Counted from the first letter of the stretch, positions 18,501 to 29,494 are shown. The stretch: DNA of 64,000 bases from Cupriavidus lacunae (GCF_003353055.1 NZ_QKWJ01000013.1:78685-142684); one strand, 5' to 3'. Translations and numbers: made by a program. Notes: generated from the sequence alone by a model not told the origin.

Positions 18501-18530
18501 GGCCGGATTTAACCATAGGCCTCCGGTTGA

Positions 18531-18545
18531 TGCAATTCAGTTGCG
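18531..18545. promoter_or_regulatory. Candidate Zur operator upstream of zur
   Basis: TGCAATTCAGTTGCG sits inside the wider dyad TGATGCAA-TTCAG-TTGCGTCA, with a single mismatch, between zur and the divergent hydrolase. It shares TGCAANNNAGTTGCG with the element at 15612-15626. It could also affect the divergent gene at 18610. Confidence 0.55.
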
Positions 18546-18609
18546 TCAGCCGGGGCGGCAGTTTGCGCCTATGATCGGCACAGGACCACCCCAAAAGCGG
18601 AGACCACCC

Positions 18610-19509
18610 ATGCTGAACGACGCCAGCGCGCTGCTGTTCCCGAATTTCGAACCCTTCCGTCAGCATGTCGGCGAGGTCGAGATCGCCGGCGTGCGCGGCG
18701 GTTCGGGGCCGCCGCTGCTACTGTTGCACGGACACCCGCAGAGCCACCTGATCTGGCACCGGGTGGCGCCGGCGCTAGCCGACCACTTCACTGTGATCGC
18801 CACCGACCTGCGCGGCTACGGCAGCAGTTCGGCCCCGCCGGGCAACGCCGGCCATGAGCACTACAGCAAGCGCACCATGGCGCAGGACCAGGTGGCGCTG
18901 ATGGCGGCCTTCGGCTTCGAGCGCTTTGCGCTGTGCGGCCACGACCGCGGTGCCCGCGTCTCGCACCGGCTGTGCATGGACCATCCGGAGGCGGTCAGCC
19001 GCGCCATGCTGCTGGACATCGCGCCCACCCTGGCGATGTACGAGCGCACCAGCATGGCCTTTGCCGCCGCCTACTGGCACTGGTTCTTCCTGATCCAGCC
19101 GGCGCCGTTCCCCGAGACGCTGATCAATGCCGAGCCGGACTTCTACATCCAGAAGCTGATGGGCCTGCGTCACGCCGGCCTGGCGGCCTTTGCCCCCGAC
19201 GCGATGGCTGCCTACACCGCGGCGATGCGCGACCCGGCCCGCGTGCACGCCATGTGCGAGGACTACCGCGCCGCCGCCACCATCGACCTGGAGCACGACC
19301 GCGCCGACCGCGAGGCCGGGCGCAGGTTGGCGCTGCCGCTGCGCGTGCTGTGGGGCGAGCACGGCGTGGTGGCGCGCTGCTTCGAGCCGCTGGTGCTGTG
19401 GCAAGAGGTGTCCGCCGAAGTCAGCGGCCGCGCGCTGCCCTGCGGGCATTACATCCCGGAAGAGGCCCCTGAACCGCTGCTCGAGGAAATGCTCGGTTTC
19501 TTCCGTTAG
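18610..19509 (+). CDS. Haloacetate (fluoroacetate) dehalogenase-like alpha/beta hydrolase
   Basis: 299-residue alpha/beta hydrolase. Its key residues match those of defluorinating haloacetate dehalogenases: HGHPQ oxyanion motif, nucleophile Asp112 with Arg113 and Arg116 in GHDRGAR, His157/Trp158 in YWHWFF, Tyr219 in CEDYR, Asp136 and His284 (CGHYIPEEAP). This suggests hydrolysis of a haloacetate to glycolate, but the natural substrate is unproven. GGAG precedes the ATG; a longer frame reaching back over the zur promoter is rejected. It is divergent from zur and stands alone. Confidence 0.82.
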   Translation: MLNDASALLFPNFEPFRQHVGEVEIAGVRGGSGPPLLLLHGHPQSHLIWHRVAPALADHFTVIATDLRGYGSSSAPPGNAGHEHYSKRTMAQDQVALMAAFGFERFALCGHDRGARVSHRLCMDHPEAVSRAMLLDIAPTLAMYERTSMAFAAAYWHWFFLIQPAPFPETLINAEPDFYIQKLMGLRHAGLAAFAPDAMAAYTAAMRDPARVHAMCEDYRAAATIDLEHDRADREAGRRLALPLRVLWGEHGVVARCFEPLVLWQEVSAEVSGRALPCGHYIPEEAPEPLLEEMLGFFR

Positions 19510-19805
19510 GCAGTGGGGCTGGTGTCACAAACGCAGCCCTTTGTAGCCGATCTCTGCCATATCTTCCCTCTTTCCCGCCATATGCGGCTGATTGCAGGCG
19601 GGTTAGCCCCTATACCTGCCTATTGTCTGCTGTTGCTAACATCAACCCCCTCCCTTGCCGTTTACGGCAGGGGCAGCGGAGCCGGCCGGCATGGTCCGGG
19701 AGCGCGGCCAGAAAGACCGCGCCAGAAGCGCCCCCGCACCAGCGGGGGGCGGGCCGGCGGCAACGCATTGCAGACGGGTATGACAGGGAACCAGGAGAAG
19801 AAAGC
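19510..19805. other. Intergenic region upstream of the Bug-family gene
   Basis: About 300 bases after the dehalogenase-like gene. No convincing reading frame or terminator was seen. GGCAGGGG and CCTGCC-type G/C hairpins occur near 19665-19720. It must hold the promoter of the binding-protein gene. Confidence 0.35.
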
Positions 19806-20792
19806 ATGAAACGAGTGGCAAAGATGGTCGCGGCCGCGCTGGCAGTCAGCGCGATGGGCGTGGCGGCGGGCGCGCATGCCCAGGAATATCCGGGCGGCAA
19901 GCCGGTCTCGGCCGTAGTGCCGTTCGCGGCGGGCGGCCCCACCGACAAGGTCGCGCGCGAGCTGACCGCGATCATGTCCAAGCATCTGGGCACGACCATC
20001 GTGATCGAAAACCTGGGCGGCGCCGGCGGCACCATCGGTGCCAAGAAGGTGGCCCAGTCCAAGAATGACGGCCACACCGTGCTGATCCACCATATCGGCA
20101 TGGCCACGGCCCCGGCGCTGTACCGCAACCTGGGCTTCGATCCGCTCAAGGACTTCGAGATGGTCGGCGAAATCGCTGACGTGCCGATGATCCTGGTCGG
20201 CAGCAAGCAGCTGCCGCCGAACAACTTCAAGGACCTGGTGCCGTATATCAAGGCCAATGCCAGCAAGCTGTCGCTGGCCAATGCCGGCATCGGCTCGGCC
20301 TCGCACCTGTGCGGCCTGCTGTTCCAGAGCGCGATCCAGACCGAGCTGACCACCGTGCCGTACAAAGGGGCTGCGCCGGCACTGACCGATATTCTGGGTG
20401 GCCAGGTCAACCTGCTGTGCGACCAGACCACCAACCTCGCCGGCCATCTCAAGGCCAGCTCGGTCAAGCCGTACGCGGCCATGCAGGCACGCCGCGTGGA
20501 AGCGTTCAAGGATGTCCCGACCGCGGCCGAGCAGGGCATGCCGGGCGTGGAAGTGAAGGTCTGGCACGCCATGTACGCGCCCAAGGGCACGCCCAAGCCG
20601 GTGATCGACAAGCTGTCGGCCGCGCTGCAGAAGGCCGTGGCCGACCCGACCTTCCGCGCCAAGATGGCTGAGCTGGGCGCCGAGGCCGTGCCGGCACAGC
20701 GCGCGACGCCGGATTCGCTGCGCACCTACCTGAGCGCCGAGATCAACAAGTGGACCCCGGTGATCAAGAAGGCCGGCGTGTACGCCGACTGA
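19806..20792 (+). CDS. Tripartite tricarboxylate transporter substrate-binding protein (Bug family)
   Basis: 328-residue periplasmic binding protein. It has a signal peptide (residues 1-25, cleavage after AHA) and the Bug-family signatures YPGGKPVSAVVPFAAGGPTDKVAREL, NLGGAGGTIGAKKVA, PYKGAAPALTDILGGQV and the closing KWTPVIKKAG. Such proteins bind carboxylates, but are usually orphaned from membrane components, as here. AGGAGAAG precedes the ATG. A strong terminator follows, so it is monocistronic. The ligand cannot be predicted. Confidence 0.9.
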   Translation: MKRVAKMVAAALAVSAMGVAAGAHAQEYPGGKPVSAVVPFAAGGPTDKVARELTAIMSKHLGTTIVIENLGGAGGTIGAKKVAQSKNDGHTVLIHHIGMATAPALYRNLGFDPLKDFEMVGEIADVPMILVGSKQLPPNNFKDLVPYIKANASKLSLANAGIGSASHLCGLLFQSAIQTELTTVPYKGAAPALTDILGGQVNLLCDQTTNLAGHLKASSVKPYAAMQARRVEAFKDVPTAAEQGMPGVEVKVWHAMYAPKGTPKPVIDKLSAALQKAVADPTFRAKMAELGAEAVPAQRATPDSLRTYLSAEINKWTPVIKKAGVYAD

Positions 20793-20847
20793 TCAGGTGG
20801 AGTGATGCGTGAGGCGCGCTGGCCACAGGCCCGCGCGTTGCGGACAA

Positions 20848-20875
20848 GGGCCATGCGGCAGCGCATGGCCCTTTT
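20848..20875 (+). terminator. Rho-independent terminator after the Bug protein
   Basis: GGGCCATGCG, loop GCAG, CGCATGGCCC, then TTTTT: a perfect 10-bp GC-rich stem with a T-run, 56 bases after the stop of the Bug-family gene. Confidence 0.9.
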
Positions 20876-21021
20876 TGCTTTCTGATGGGGCGCCCGGCAG
20901 CCTGCCGGCGGGCGTCCTATATTTGGTCAGACCGGGCGGCGCTTCGCGGCGCGCGCGAAAGGCCTTGAAACCGGCCGGGGGCGTCGCCAACTACGGTCCT
21001 GACATATTCACGGAAGCCACC

Positions 21022-21558
21022 ATGGAACAGTATCACGGCACTACCATCGTCAGCGTCCGCCGCGGCAATCAGGTCGCGCTTGGCGGTGATGGCCAGGTCA
21101 CGCTCGGCAATATCGTGATGAAGGGCACCGCGCGCAAGGTACGCCGCATCTACAACGGCAAGGTGCTGGTCGGGTTTGCCGGCAGCACCGCCGATGCATT
21201 CTCGCTGCTGGACCGCTTCGAGGCCAAGCTGGAAAAGCACCAGGGCAATCTCACCCGCGCCGCGGTGGACCTCGCCAAGGACTGGCGTTCGGACCGTGCG
21301 CTGCGCCGGCTGGAGGCCATGCTGATCATTGCCGACCGCGACACCACGCTGGTCCTCACCGGCAACGGCGACGTGCTGGACCCCGAAGGCGGCATCGCCG
21401 CGATCGGCTCTGGTGGCGCGTATGCCCAGTCGGCCGCCAAGGCGCTGATCGAGAACACGGACCTGGCGCCCAGGGACGTGGTCGAGAAGTCGCTGGGCAT
21501 CGCCGGCGAGCTCTGCATCTACACCAATACCAACTTCGTCATCGAGACGCTGGAATGA
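21022..21558 (+). CDS. hslV: ATP-dependent protease subunit HslV
   Basis: 178-residue proteolytic subunit of the HslVU (ClpQY) complex. The catalytic N-terminal threonine is Thr7 in [11 protein letters not shown], so a six-residue propeptide must be removed. [30 protein letters not shown] and [14 protein letters not shown] are family signatures. It lies 52 bases upstream of hslU, as usual. A CTTGAAA hexamer near 20964 recalls a heat-shock (sigma32) -35 box, but no good -10 is evident. Confidence 0.96.
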   Translation: MEQYHGTTIVSVRRGNQVALGGDGQVTLGNIVMKGTARKVRRIYNGKVLVGFAGSTADAFSLLDRFEAKLEKHQGNLTRAAVDLAKDWRSDRALRRLEAMLIIADRDTTLVLTGNGDVLDPEGGIAAIGSGGAYAQSAAKALIENTDLAPRDVVEKSLGIAGELCIYTNTNFVIETLE

Positions 21559-21610
21559 GCGATGGCCGGCCGCCGCGCAGGCAGCCGGCACGCCCCACTG
21601 AACGGATACC

Positions 21611-22942
<1,332 letters not shown>

Positions 22943-22965
22943 ATCCAGCGCGGTCATGGCATGAG

Positions 22966-22990
22966 GGGCGCACCACGGTGCGCCCTTTTT
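22966..22990 (+). terminator. Rho-independent terminator after hslU
   Basis: GGGCGCACC, AC, GGTGCGCCC, TTTTT: a 9-bp GC-rich stem with a T-run, 24 bases after the hslU stop, ending the hslVU operon. Confidence 0.9.
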
Positions 22991-23229
22991 GCTGGCTTCC
23001 TCGCCAAGGCCACGTGCCCCGCGCAGGGTTCACACGGCCGAGTCACCTGCACGGACGGGATTTTGATGTCAGTGCGTTTCCACCTGCCACACCCCGGTAA
23101 CCATCGTAAGCATTGGTAAGCCCGCTGGCGCGCCCCTGCCGGGCGATGCGACCCTTGCGCACCTTGACGGTCGATTGACCGGTGCGGGAGCCACCGCATC
23201 CCCATCAACTCACTGGCAGGAGAAATCAG

Positions 23230-23523
23230 ATGGTCATCTACAAGACCCGCCGGGTTGTACTCGCCACGGGCGGCCTGCTGGCCGCGCTGGCCGCGGCAAC
23301 CGCGTTCCTGTGCATCCGCCCGGCCATCCCGGCCGCCGAAGCAGCGCAATCGGGCACCATCGGCGCGGCCGCTGCCGCGGCGGCGACGCTGGCGCTGGAT
23401 TCGGGCGCGTTGGTCACGCTGGCGGACCGCCATGCCGGCGATGCCATGCGCATCGCCGAAGACAGCACGGTACCGGACGGTGCCGAGGGCCTGGACTGGG
23501 ACTACGTGCAGCTGCGCCTGTAA
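23230..23523 (+). CDS. Small exported protein of unknown function
   Basis: 97-residue protein with a positively charged N-terminus and a long hydrophobic segment (VVLATGGLLAALAAATAFLCI), followed by an Ala-rich region and an acidic C-terminus ending WDYVQLRL. It is probably a signal-anchored or secreted periplasmic protein. AGGAGAAA precedes the ATG by 7 bases. It is flanked by the hslU terminator and by a bidirectional terminator, so it forms its own transcription unit. No family was recognised. Confidence 0.6.
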   Translation: MVIYKTRRVVLATGGLLAALAAATAFLCIRPAIPAAEAAQSGTIGAAAAAAATLALDSGALVTLADRHAGDAMRIAEDSTVPDGAEGLDWDYVQLRL

Positions 23524-23550
23524 TCCGGCGCCGTCGGCGCCAACCAGCAG

Positions 23551-23580
23551 CAAAAGGCCGCGCTGATGCGCGGCCTTTTG
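23551..23580. terminator. Bidirectional terminator
   Basis: CAAAAGGCCGCG, six-base loop, CGCGGCCTTTTG: a perfect 12-bp stem with A/T-runs on both sides, lying between the convergent small exported gene and regA. Confidence 0.9.
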
Positions 23581-23596
23581 CTTTCCTGCGGAAGGT

Positions 23597-24208
23597 TCAG
23601 CGCGATACCGGCCGCTTGCCCAGCTTGCGCTGCAAGGTGCGCCGGTGCATGTTCAGCGCCCGCGCGGTGGCCGAGATATTGCCGCCATGCTCGGCCAGCA
23701 CGCGCTGGATATGCTCCCATTCCAGCCGCGCCACCGACAGCGGCATCGGCTCTTCCAGCGCGGCCTGCGCCGCATCTTCAGACACGCCCGCCATCAGCGC
23801 GGTCAGGATCGAATCGACATTGGCCGGCTTGGCCAGGTATTCGTCCGCGCCTTGCTTGACCGCCGCCACCGCGGTGGCAATGCTGGCGTAGCCGGTCAGG
23901 ATCAGGATGCGCGCGTCGGGCAAAGCCTGGCGCAGCGGCGACACCAGTTGCAGCCCCGATTCGGCGGGCGCGGTGCTGCCGGCTTCCGGCGGCGGTTCCA
24001 GGTGCAGGTCCAGCGTGACGTAGGCAAATTCGGTGCGCGCTGCCAGCGCGAGCGCGGTGCGGCTGTCGTGCGCCACCTCCACGGCATAGCCGCGGCGCGT
24101 GAGCGCGCGCGCCAGCGTGCCGGCAAAGACTTCGTCGTCGTCGATGACCAGGAAGGGCGTGCCAGCCGGTGCGGTGGCTTCGGGTACCGGGGTGAAGGTG
24201 TCGGTCAT
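23597..24208 (-). CDS. regA: Redox response regulator, RegA/PrrA/ActR family
   Basis: 203-residue response regulator. The receiver domain (FLVIDDDEVFAGTLARAL, phosphoacceptor Asp in VTLDLHL, LTGYASIATAV, lysine in YLAKPA) is followed by a short linker and the strongly conserved Fis-like helix-turn-helix WEHIQRVLAEHGGNISATARALNMHRRTLQRKLGKR, diagnostic for RegA/PrrA/RoxR. It regulates respiratory and carbon genes in response to redox state. Its start overlaps the stop of the sensor kinase (ATGA). Confidence 0.9.
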   Translation of the reverse strand: MTDTFTPVPEATAPAGTPFLVIDDDEVFAGTLARALTRRGYAVEVAHDSRTALALAARTEFAYVTLDLHLEPPPEAGSTAPAESGLQLVSPLRQALPDARILILTGYASIATAVAAVKQGADEYLAKPANVDSILTALMAGVSEDAAQAALEEPMPLSVARLEWEHIQRVLAEHGGNISATARALNMHRRTLQRKLGKRPVSR

Positions 24209-25599
24209 GGGGTGGGTTGCGCGGTGGCGGCGGTGGCCGCGGATGCGGGAAAGGTGGAGAGCGCGGGCAGGCGCAGCTCGGCGACGGTGCCGCCGCCGGG
24301 GCGGTCATGCCAGGCCAGTTCGCCGCCCATCTGCCGGGCGGCGCTTTGCGCCAGGTACAGGCCGATGCCCTGGCCGCCGTGCTGGCTGGCCACCGGGGTT
24401 TCGCCCAGCTGGCCGCGCAGCGCTTCGGGAATGCCGTCGCCGTGGTCGGCGACGCGGAATGACAGCCACGGCGCGGTATTGCCCGGCGCCATGGCGATCT
24501 GCAGCTGCAGCGGCTGCGTGCCGCGGCCGGCGGCCTGCTGGCTGCGCGCGGCGTTGTCCAGCAGGATGGTCAGGATCTGGCCCACGCGCGCGGTTTCCAC
24601 CGCCTGCGCGGCGGCGCCGGGTGTGGCGATGGCCTGCAGGCTGGCGTTGGGGTGGCGCAGCTGCCAGCGCTCGGCAAACGCCGGCAGCCAGCCGTCGATG
24701 CGCTGCGGCGCCAGCGTGGCCGGGTCTTCGCGCAGCCGCGCCAGCGTCGAGCGGCACAGCGCCAGCTGCTGTTCCATGGTCTGCAGGTCGGGCAGGTAGG
24801 CGTGGATCGCGGTGGCGCCGCGGCCCGGCTCGGACGCATCGGCACGCAGCTCGCCGGCGATCACCGCCAGCGTGGCCAGCGGCGTGCCGATCTCATGCGC
24901 GACCGCGGCAGCCTGGCCGTTCAGGTCCTCCACGCGCGCTTCGCGCAGCAACTGCTCGCGCGCCAGGTTCAGCTGCGCCTCGCGCTGGCGCAGCACGCCG
25001 GACAGGCGCGCCACGAACAGTGCGATCATCACCGCGCTGGCGACAAAGTTCAGCCACATGCCGGCCAGGTGGTAGTTCACCGCGTTGTCCGGGTTGTGCA
25101 GGTCCAGCGGCACATATTCGATCAGCAGCACCGTGTAGCAGGCCAGCGCATACAGCGCCAGGACAATCACCTGGCGCCACGGCAGGATGGCTGCGGCAAT
25201 GGCGAGCCCCGGCAGGTAGAACGAGACGAACGGGTTGGTTGCGCCGCCGGTGTAGAACAGGATGGCGGACAGGGCCGTCAGGTCCACCAGCAGCTGCCCC
25301 ATCAGTTCGGCCTCGCCGGGAGCGCTGTTGCGCCGCGTGTGCTGGCGCAGGCGCAGGCCGGTCAGCAGGTTGAACAGTGCCTGCAGCCCGAACACCACCA
25401 TGAGCGGCCCGTAAGGCAGGCGGATGCCGGCGATGGGTTCGCAGCTCAGCACCGTCAGCGCCTGGCCAGCCAGCAGCGCCCAGCGCAGCCAGAACAGCCG
25501 GCGCAGCGTCACCTGGCCATGGCGGGCGGAGGTGGCGGCCGGCAATGGCGACAGGAAGGGGAGGTCGGGCAAGCGGGTCACGGCTGCGGCAGTGGTCAT
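24205..25599 (-). CDS. regB: Redox sensor histidine kinase, RegB/PrrB/ActS family
   Basis: 464-residue membrane kinase with about six transmembrane helices (residues ~45-215). It carries the quinone-binding-loop motif GGATNPFVSFYLPGLA, the phospho-acceptor box AAVAHEIGTPLATLAV, the N box ILLDNAARS and a G box GDGIPE. The sensor passes phosphate to RegA. The redox-active cysteine known near the H box of Rhodobacter RegB is not visible here, so quinone sensing may dominate. It is divergent from the copper chaperone gene. Confidence 0.9.
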   Translation of the reverse strand: MTTAAAVTRLPDLPFLSPLPAATSARHGQVTLRRLFWLRWALLAGQALTVLSCEPIAGIRLPYGPLMVVFGLQALFNLLTGLRLRQHTRRNSAPGEAELMGQLLVDLTALSAILFYTGGATNPFVSFYLPGLAIAAAILPWRQVIVLALYALACYTVLLIEYVPLDLHNPDNAVNYHLAGMWLNFVASAVMIALFVARLSGVLRQREAQLNLAREQLLREARVEDLNGQAAAVAHEIGTPLATLAVIAGELRADASEPGRGATAIHAYLPDLQTMEQQLALCRSTLARLREDPATLAPQRIDGWLPAFAERWQLRHPNASLQAIATPGAAAQAVETARVGQILTILLDNAARSQQAAGRGTQPLQLQIAMAPGNTAPWLSFRVADHGDGIPEALRGQLGETPVASQHGGQGIGLYLAQSAARQMGGELAWHDRPGGGTVAELRLPALSTFPASAATAATAQPTP

Positions 25600-25787
25600 G
25601 GCGCGAGTGTATCAATGCGGCCGCGGGGCACCCGTGCGTGCGACACCTTGCCGCATTGGCGCGGCGCCGCGCGGGCTGCCAGACTAGCCTGTTGTGTAGC
25701 CGATTACGTGCCGCACGGCAGCCATGCCAGGCGCATGCACGGGCGGGCCTTGCCATGGTCTAATGTCTGCTTTCAGGAGAGCCTTTC

Positions 25788-26270
25788 ATGCAAGCCAAAT
25801 TCCGCTCGGCCACGCTGGCCGCATCGATCGCCCTCGCAGCCGCGCTGGCATCCGGCGCCGCCCTGGCCCAGGTCGATGTCAGCAATGCCTGGGTGCGTGG
25901 CACGGTGCCGACCCAGACCGCTTCCGGCGCCTTCATGGTGCTGCACGCCCACGACAACGCCAAGCTGGTCGGCGTGTCGTCGCCGGTGGCCGTGGCCGAA
26001 CTGCACGAGATGAAGATGGAAGGCAACGTGATGCGCATGCGCCAGGTCAAGTCGCTGGACCTGCCCAAGATGCAGGACGTCGAACTGAAGCCGCGCGGCT
26101 ACCACGTGATGCTGATGGGCCTGAAGTCGCAGCTCAAGGCAGGCGACACCGTGCCGATCACGCTGACGATCGAGCAGGGCGGCAAGGTGGTCGAGCAGAA
26201 GGTCACGGCCGAAGTGCGCGACATGGTGCCGGCTGCCGCCAGCGGCGGCCACGGCGACCACAAGCACTGA
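25788..26270 (+). CDS. Periplasmic copper chaperone PCu(A)C
   Basis: 160-residue periplasmic protein. It has a signal peptide (cleavage near AALAQ) and the Cu(I) ligand pattern H-x-M (ELHEMKMEG) followed by MRMRQV and later GYHVMLMGL, giving the H(M)x10Mx21HxM motif. The C-terminus ends HGDHKH. It delivers copper to the CuA site of cytochrome oxidase. CAGGAGAG precedes the ATG. It lies 188 bases from the divergent regB. Confidence 0.9.
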   Translation: MQAKFRSATLAASIALAAALASGAALAQVDVSNAWVRGTVPTQTASGAFMVLHAHDNAKLVGVSSPVAVAELHEMKMEGNVMRMRQVKSLDLPKMQDVELKPRGYHVMLMGLKSQLKAGDTVPITLTIEQGGKVVEQKVTAEVRDMVPAAASGGHGDHKH

Positions 26271-26311
26271 GCGGCCCGGCCGCCAGCGCCGGGCTGATCC
26301 CATCCGACATC

Positions 26312-26482
26312 ATGGCCAACAAGCAGCACGGTACCCGGCAGAAGCTGGTCTTTCGCGGCCAGTCGGGGACCGGCAAGCCACCTGCCAGCCCCGCGCCGCG
26401 CCGTGAGTCACGGCCGCCGGCGCGGGCCCAGCCAACGGTGCGCCGTCAGCCGCGCAAGCTGATCGGTTCTTCCGATTCCTGA
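26312..26482 (+). CDS. Possible small basic protein
   Basis: 56-residue frame, rich in Arg, Pro, Ser and Gln, starting MANKQHGTRQKLVFRGQ. It lies 41 bases after the copper chaperone and its last 37 bases overlap the convergent LysR gene. Codon use is plausible for this genome, but there is no clear ribosome-binding site and no recognised family. It may be a real small gene or chance. Confidence 0.3.
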   Translation: MANKQHGTRQKLVFRGQSGTGKPPASPAPRRESRPPARAQPTVRRQPRKLIGSSDS

Positions 26483-27381
26483 CTGGCCGCCGCGGCCAGC
26501 ACGCGCTCGCGCAGCCACGTGTGGGCGGGATCGGCCTCGGTGCGCTCGTGCCAGATCATGCTGAAGGTGAAGTCTTCCAGCGCGAACGGCGGGGCGAACA
26601 CGGCGTAGCGCGGGTCGTCTTCGAGGGCGGCCAGGCTGCGCCGCGCCGTGGTCAGCACCAGGTTGGTCCCGGCGATCAGCGCCGGCGCCACGCTCCAGTG
26701 CGGCACCACGCAGGCGATCTTGCGCCGTCCTCCCAGCTTGGCCACGGCGGTGTCGATCGCGTCCATGCGTTCGCTGTGCGTGGCGACCAGCACGTGCGAG
26801 CGCGCCAGGTAGGCCACCTGGTCGAGGCGGCCGGTGTCGCGCACGGTGGCGGCGTCCACGGCGCACGCATAGCTCTCGCGGAACAGTTCGGCCGACTTCA
26901 CGTCTTCGGGCTGGTGGGTGAACACCCCCAGCGCCATGTCGATCTCGCCGTCGGCCACCTGCGCGGTCATGCCTTCGCGGCTGGCCTGCGACACCACCAG
27001 GTCAATATTGGGCGCGGCCTTGCGCACCGCGCGCAGCAGCCGCGGCAGCACCACCAGCGCGCCGTAGTCGGACATCGCCAGCCGGAAGCTGCGCCGCGCG
27101 GTGGACGGCTGGAAGCCGCTGGGCCCCAGCAGGATGCGCACCTGCGCCAGCGCCTCGGCCAGCGGGCCGGACAGCTCATGCGCGCGCGCGCTCAGCACCA
27201 GGCCGCCCTTGCCGCGCACCAGGATGGGATCGTCGAGCAGCTGCCGCAGGCGCCCGAGCGCGTGGCTCACCGCCGGCTGGCTCAGGTGCAGCCGCAGCGC
27301 GGCGCGGGAGATATGGCGCTCGGCCAGCAGTGCTTCCAGCACCACCAGCAGGTTGAGGTCGATTCCGCGTAGGCTATTCAT
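26446..27381 (-). CDS. LysR-family transcriptional regulator
   Basis: 311-residue LysR regulator. The N-terminal winged helix reads LRGIDLNLLVVLEALLAERHISRAALRLHLSQPAVSHALGRLRQLLDDPILVR; a periplasmic-binding-like effector domain follows (about 95-300). It resembles the NodD/NahR/LinR branch. ATG 27381 is preferred over an upstream start that would add 19 residues. It is divergent from the YdcZ-type gene, 93 bases apart, and may control it. The effector is unknown. Confidence 0.88.
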   Translation of the reverse strand: MNSLRGIDLNLLVVLEALLAERHISRAALRLHLSQPAVSHALGRLRQLLDDPILVRGKGGLVLSARAHELSGPLAEALAQVRILLGPSGFQPSTARRSFRLAMSDYGALVVLPRLLRAVRKAAPNIDLVVSQASREGMTAQVADGEIDMALGVFTHQPEDVKSAELFRESYACAVDAATVRDTGRLDQVAYLARSHVLVATHSERMDAIDTAVAKLGGRRKIACVVPHWSVAPALIAGTNLVLTTARRSLAALEDDPRYAVFAPPFALEDFTFSMIWHERTEADPAHTWLRERVLAAAASQESEEPISLRG

Positions 27382-27474
27382 TCGGCGAATAATAAACGTA
27401 CGAAAGCAGAATTGGAAATTCGCATTGCGATATTTCAAACTGCTGGCATCGCATCTTGCCCTATGGAGCGCGCT

Positions 27475-28002
27475 ATGTCAGGCACCCAGCTGCCCTTTTC
27501 GATCCCTGTTTCAATCTGGCTGCCGCTTGGCACCGCCGTGCTGGCCGGCGCGGCGATCCCGTTCCAGGCGGGCGCCAACGCCACCCTCGGGCGCACGCTC
27601 GGGCATCCGCTGTCGGCCACGCTGGTCTCGTTGCTGGTCAGCCTGGCGGCGCTGCTGCCCGTGCTGTGGCTGATGCGCGTGCCGCTGCCCGCGCCGGCGG
27701 CACTGGCGCGCGCGCCGGGCTGGCTCTGGAGCGGCGGGGTGCTGGGGGTCTTTTATATCTCGGCCGCGCTGATGATGGCGCCGAAGCTGGGCGCCGCCGG
27801 CTTTATCGCCGCGGTGGTGGCAGGGCAGGTGCTGGCCGCGTTGCTGGTGGACCAGTTCGGGCTGGCCGGCTTTGCGGTGCGCATGCTGACGCCGGCGCGG
27901 CTGGCGGGCGCGGCCTTGATCGTGGTGGGCATGGTGGTGATGCAGTGGGGCGGTGCGGCGGCGCCGGCGGCACCTCAGCCAGTGGCGGGATCGGGCTCCT
28001 GA
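27475..28002 (+). CDS. DMT-superfamily transporter, YdcZ (DUF606) family
   Basis: 175-residue integral membrane protein with five predicted transmembrane helices and the family's FQAGANATLGRTLGHPLSATLVSLLVSL and GGVLGVFYISAALMMAPKLGAAGFIAAVVAGQV motifs. Substrate unknown. GGAG lies 6 bases before ATG 27475; ATG 27463 would add four residues. Its end overlaps the convergent CWC gene by 28 bases. It is divergent from a LysR gene, the usual arrangement for a regulated exporter. Confidence 0.85.
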   Translation: MSGTQLPFSIPVSIWLPLGTAVLAGAAIPFQAGANATLGRTLGHPLSATLVSLLVSLAALLPVLWLMRVPLPAPAALARAPGWLWSGGVLGVFYISAALMMAPKLGAAGFIAAVVAGQVLAALLVDQFGLAGFAVRMLTPARLAGAALIVVGMVVMQWGGAAAPAAPQPVAGSGS

Positions 28003-28205
28003 GCTGCCTGGCGGCGCGCCGCCAGGCAGGTGGGGCACAGGCAGTGCTGGCCCGGCACGATCCGCCGCGCCGGCAGCAATGGCTGTCTGGCGCACCAGCA
28101 CTCGGGCAGCCCTGCCGCGTAGCCGCAGACAAAGCCCGCGCCGCAGCGGCTGCAATGCTCGACCGGGCGCAGCTGGCCGGTCAGCACGGCCGAGGCGTCG
28201 CTCAT
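27975..28205 (-). CDS. Cysteine-rich CWC family protein
   Basis: 76-residue protein with eight cysteines spaced as in the Cys_rich_CWC family: HCSRCGAGFVCGYAAGLPECWCARQP and later QHCLCPTCLAARR. It is probably a small zinc- or cluster-binding protein. Starting at MSDASAVLTG removes an unlikely 68-residue upstream extension. It overlaps the YdcZ gene end to end. Function unknown. Confidence 0.78.
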   Translation of the reverse strand: MSDASAVLTGQLRPVEHCSRCGAGFVCGYAAGLPECWCARQPLLPARRIVPGQHCLCPTCLAARRQAAQEPDPATG

Positions 28206-29486
<1,281 letters not shown>

Positions 29487-29494
29487 GCGGAGCC

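Noticed and set aside
9846..19509. A dedicated fluoroacetate-resistance system made of the FlK-like thioesterase and the dehalogenase
   Set aside because: The two genes are 9 kb apart in different operons, with zinc genes between them; FlK-like hotdog proteins are common and no fluoride exporter is seen.
20964..21000. Sigma32 heat-shock promoter for hslVU
   Set aside because: CTTGAAA is present, but no CCCCAT-like -10 follows at 13-15 bases; the evidence is too weak to annotate.
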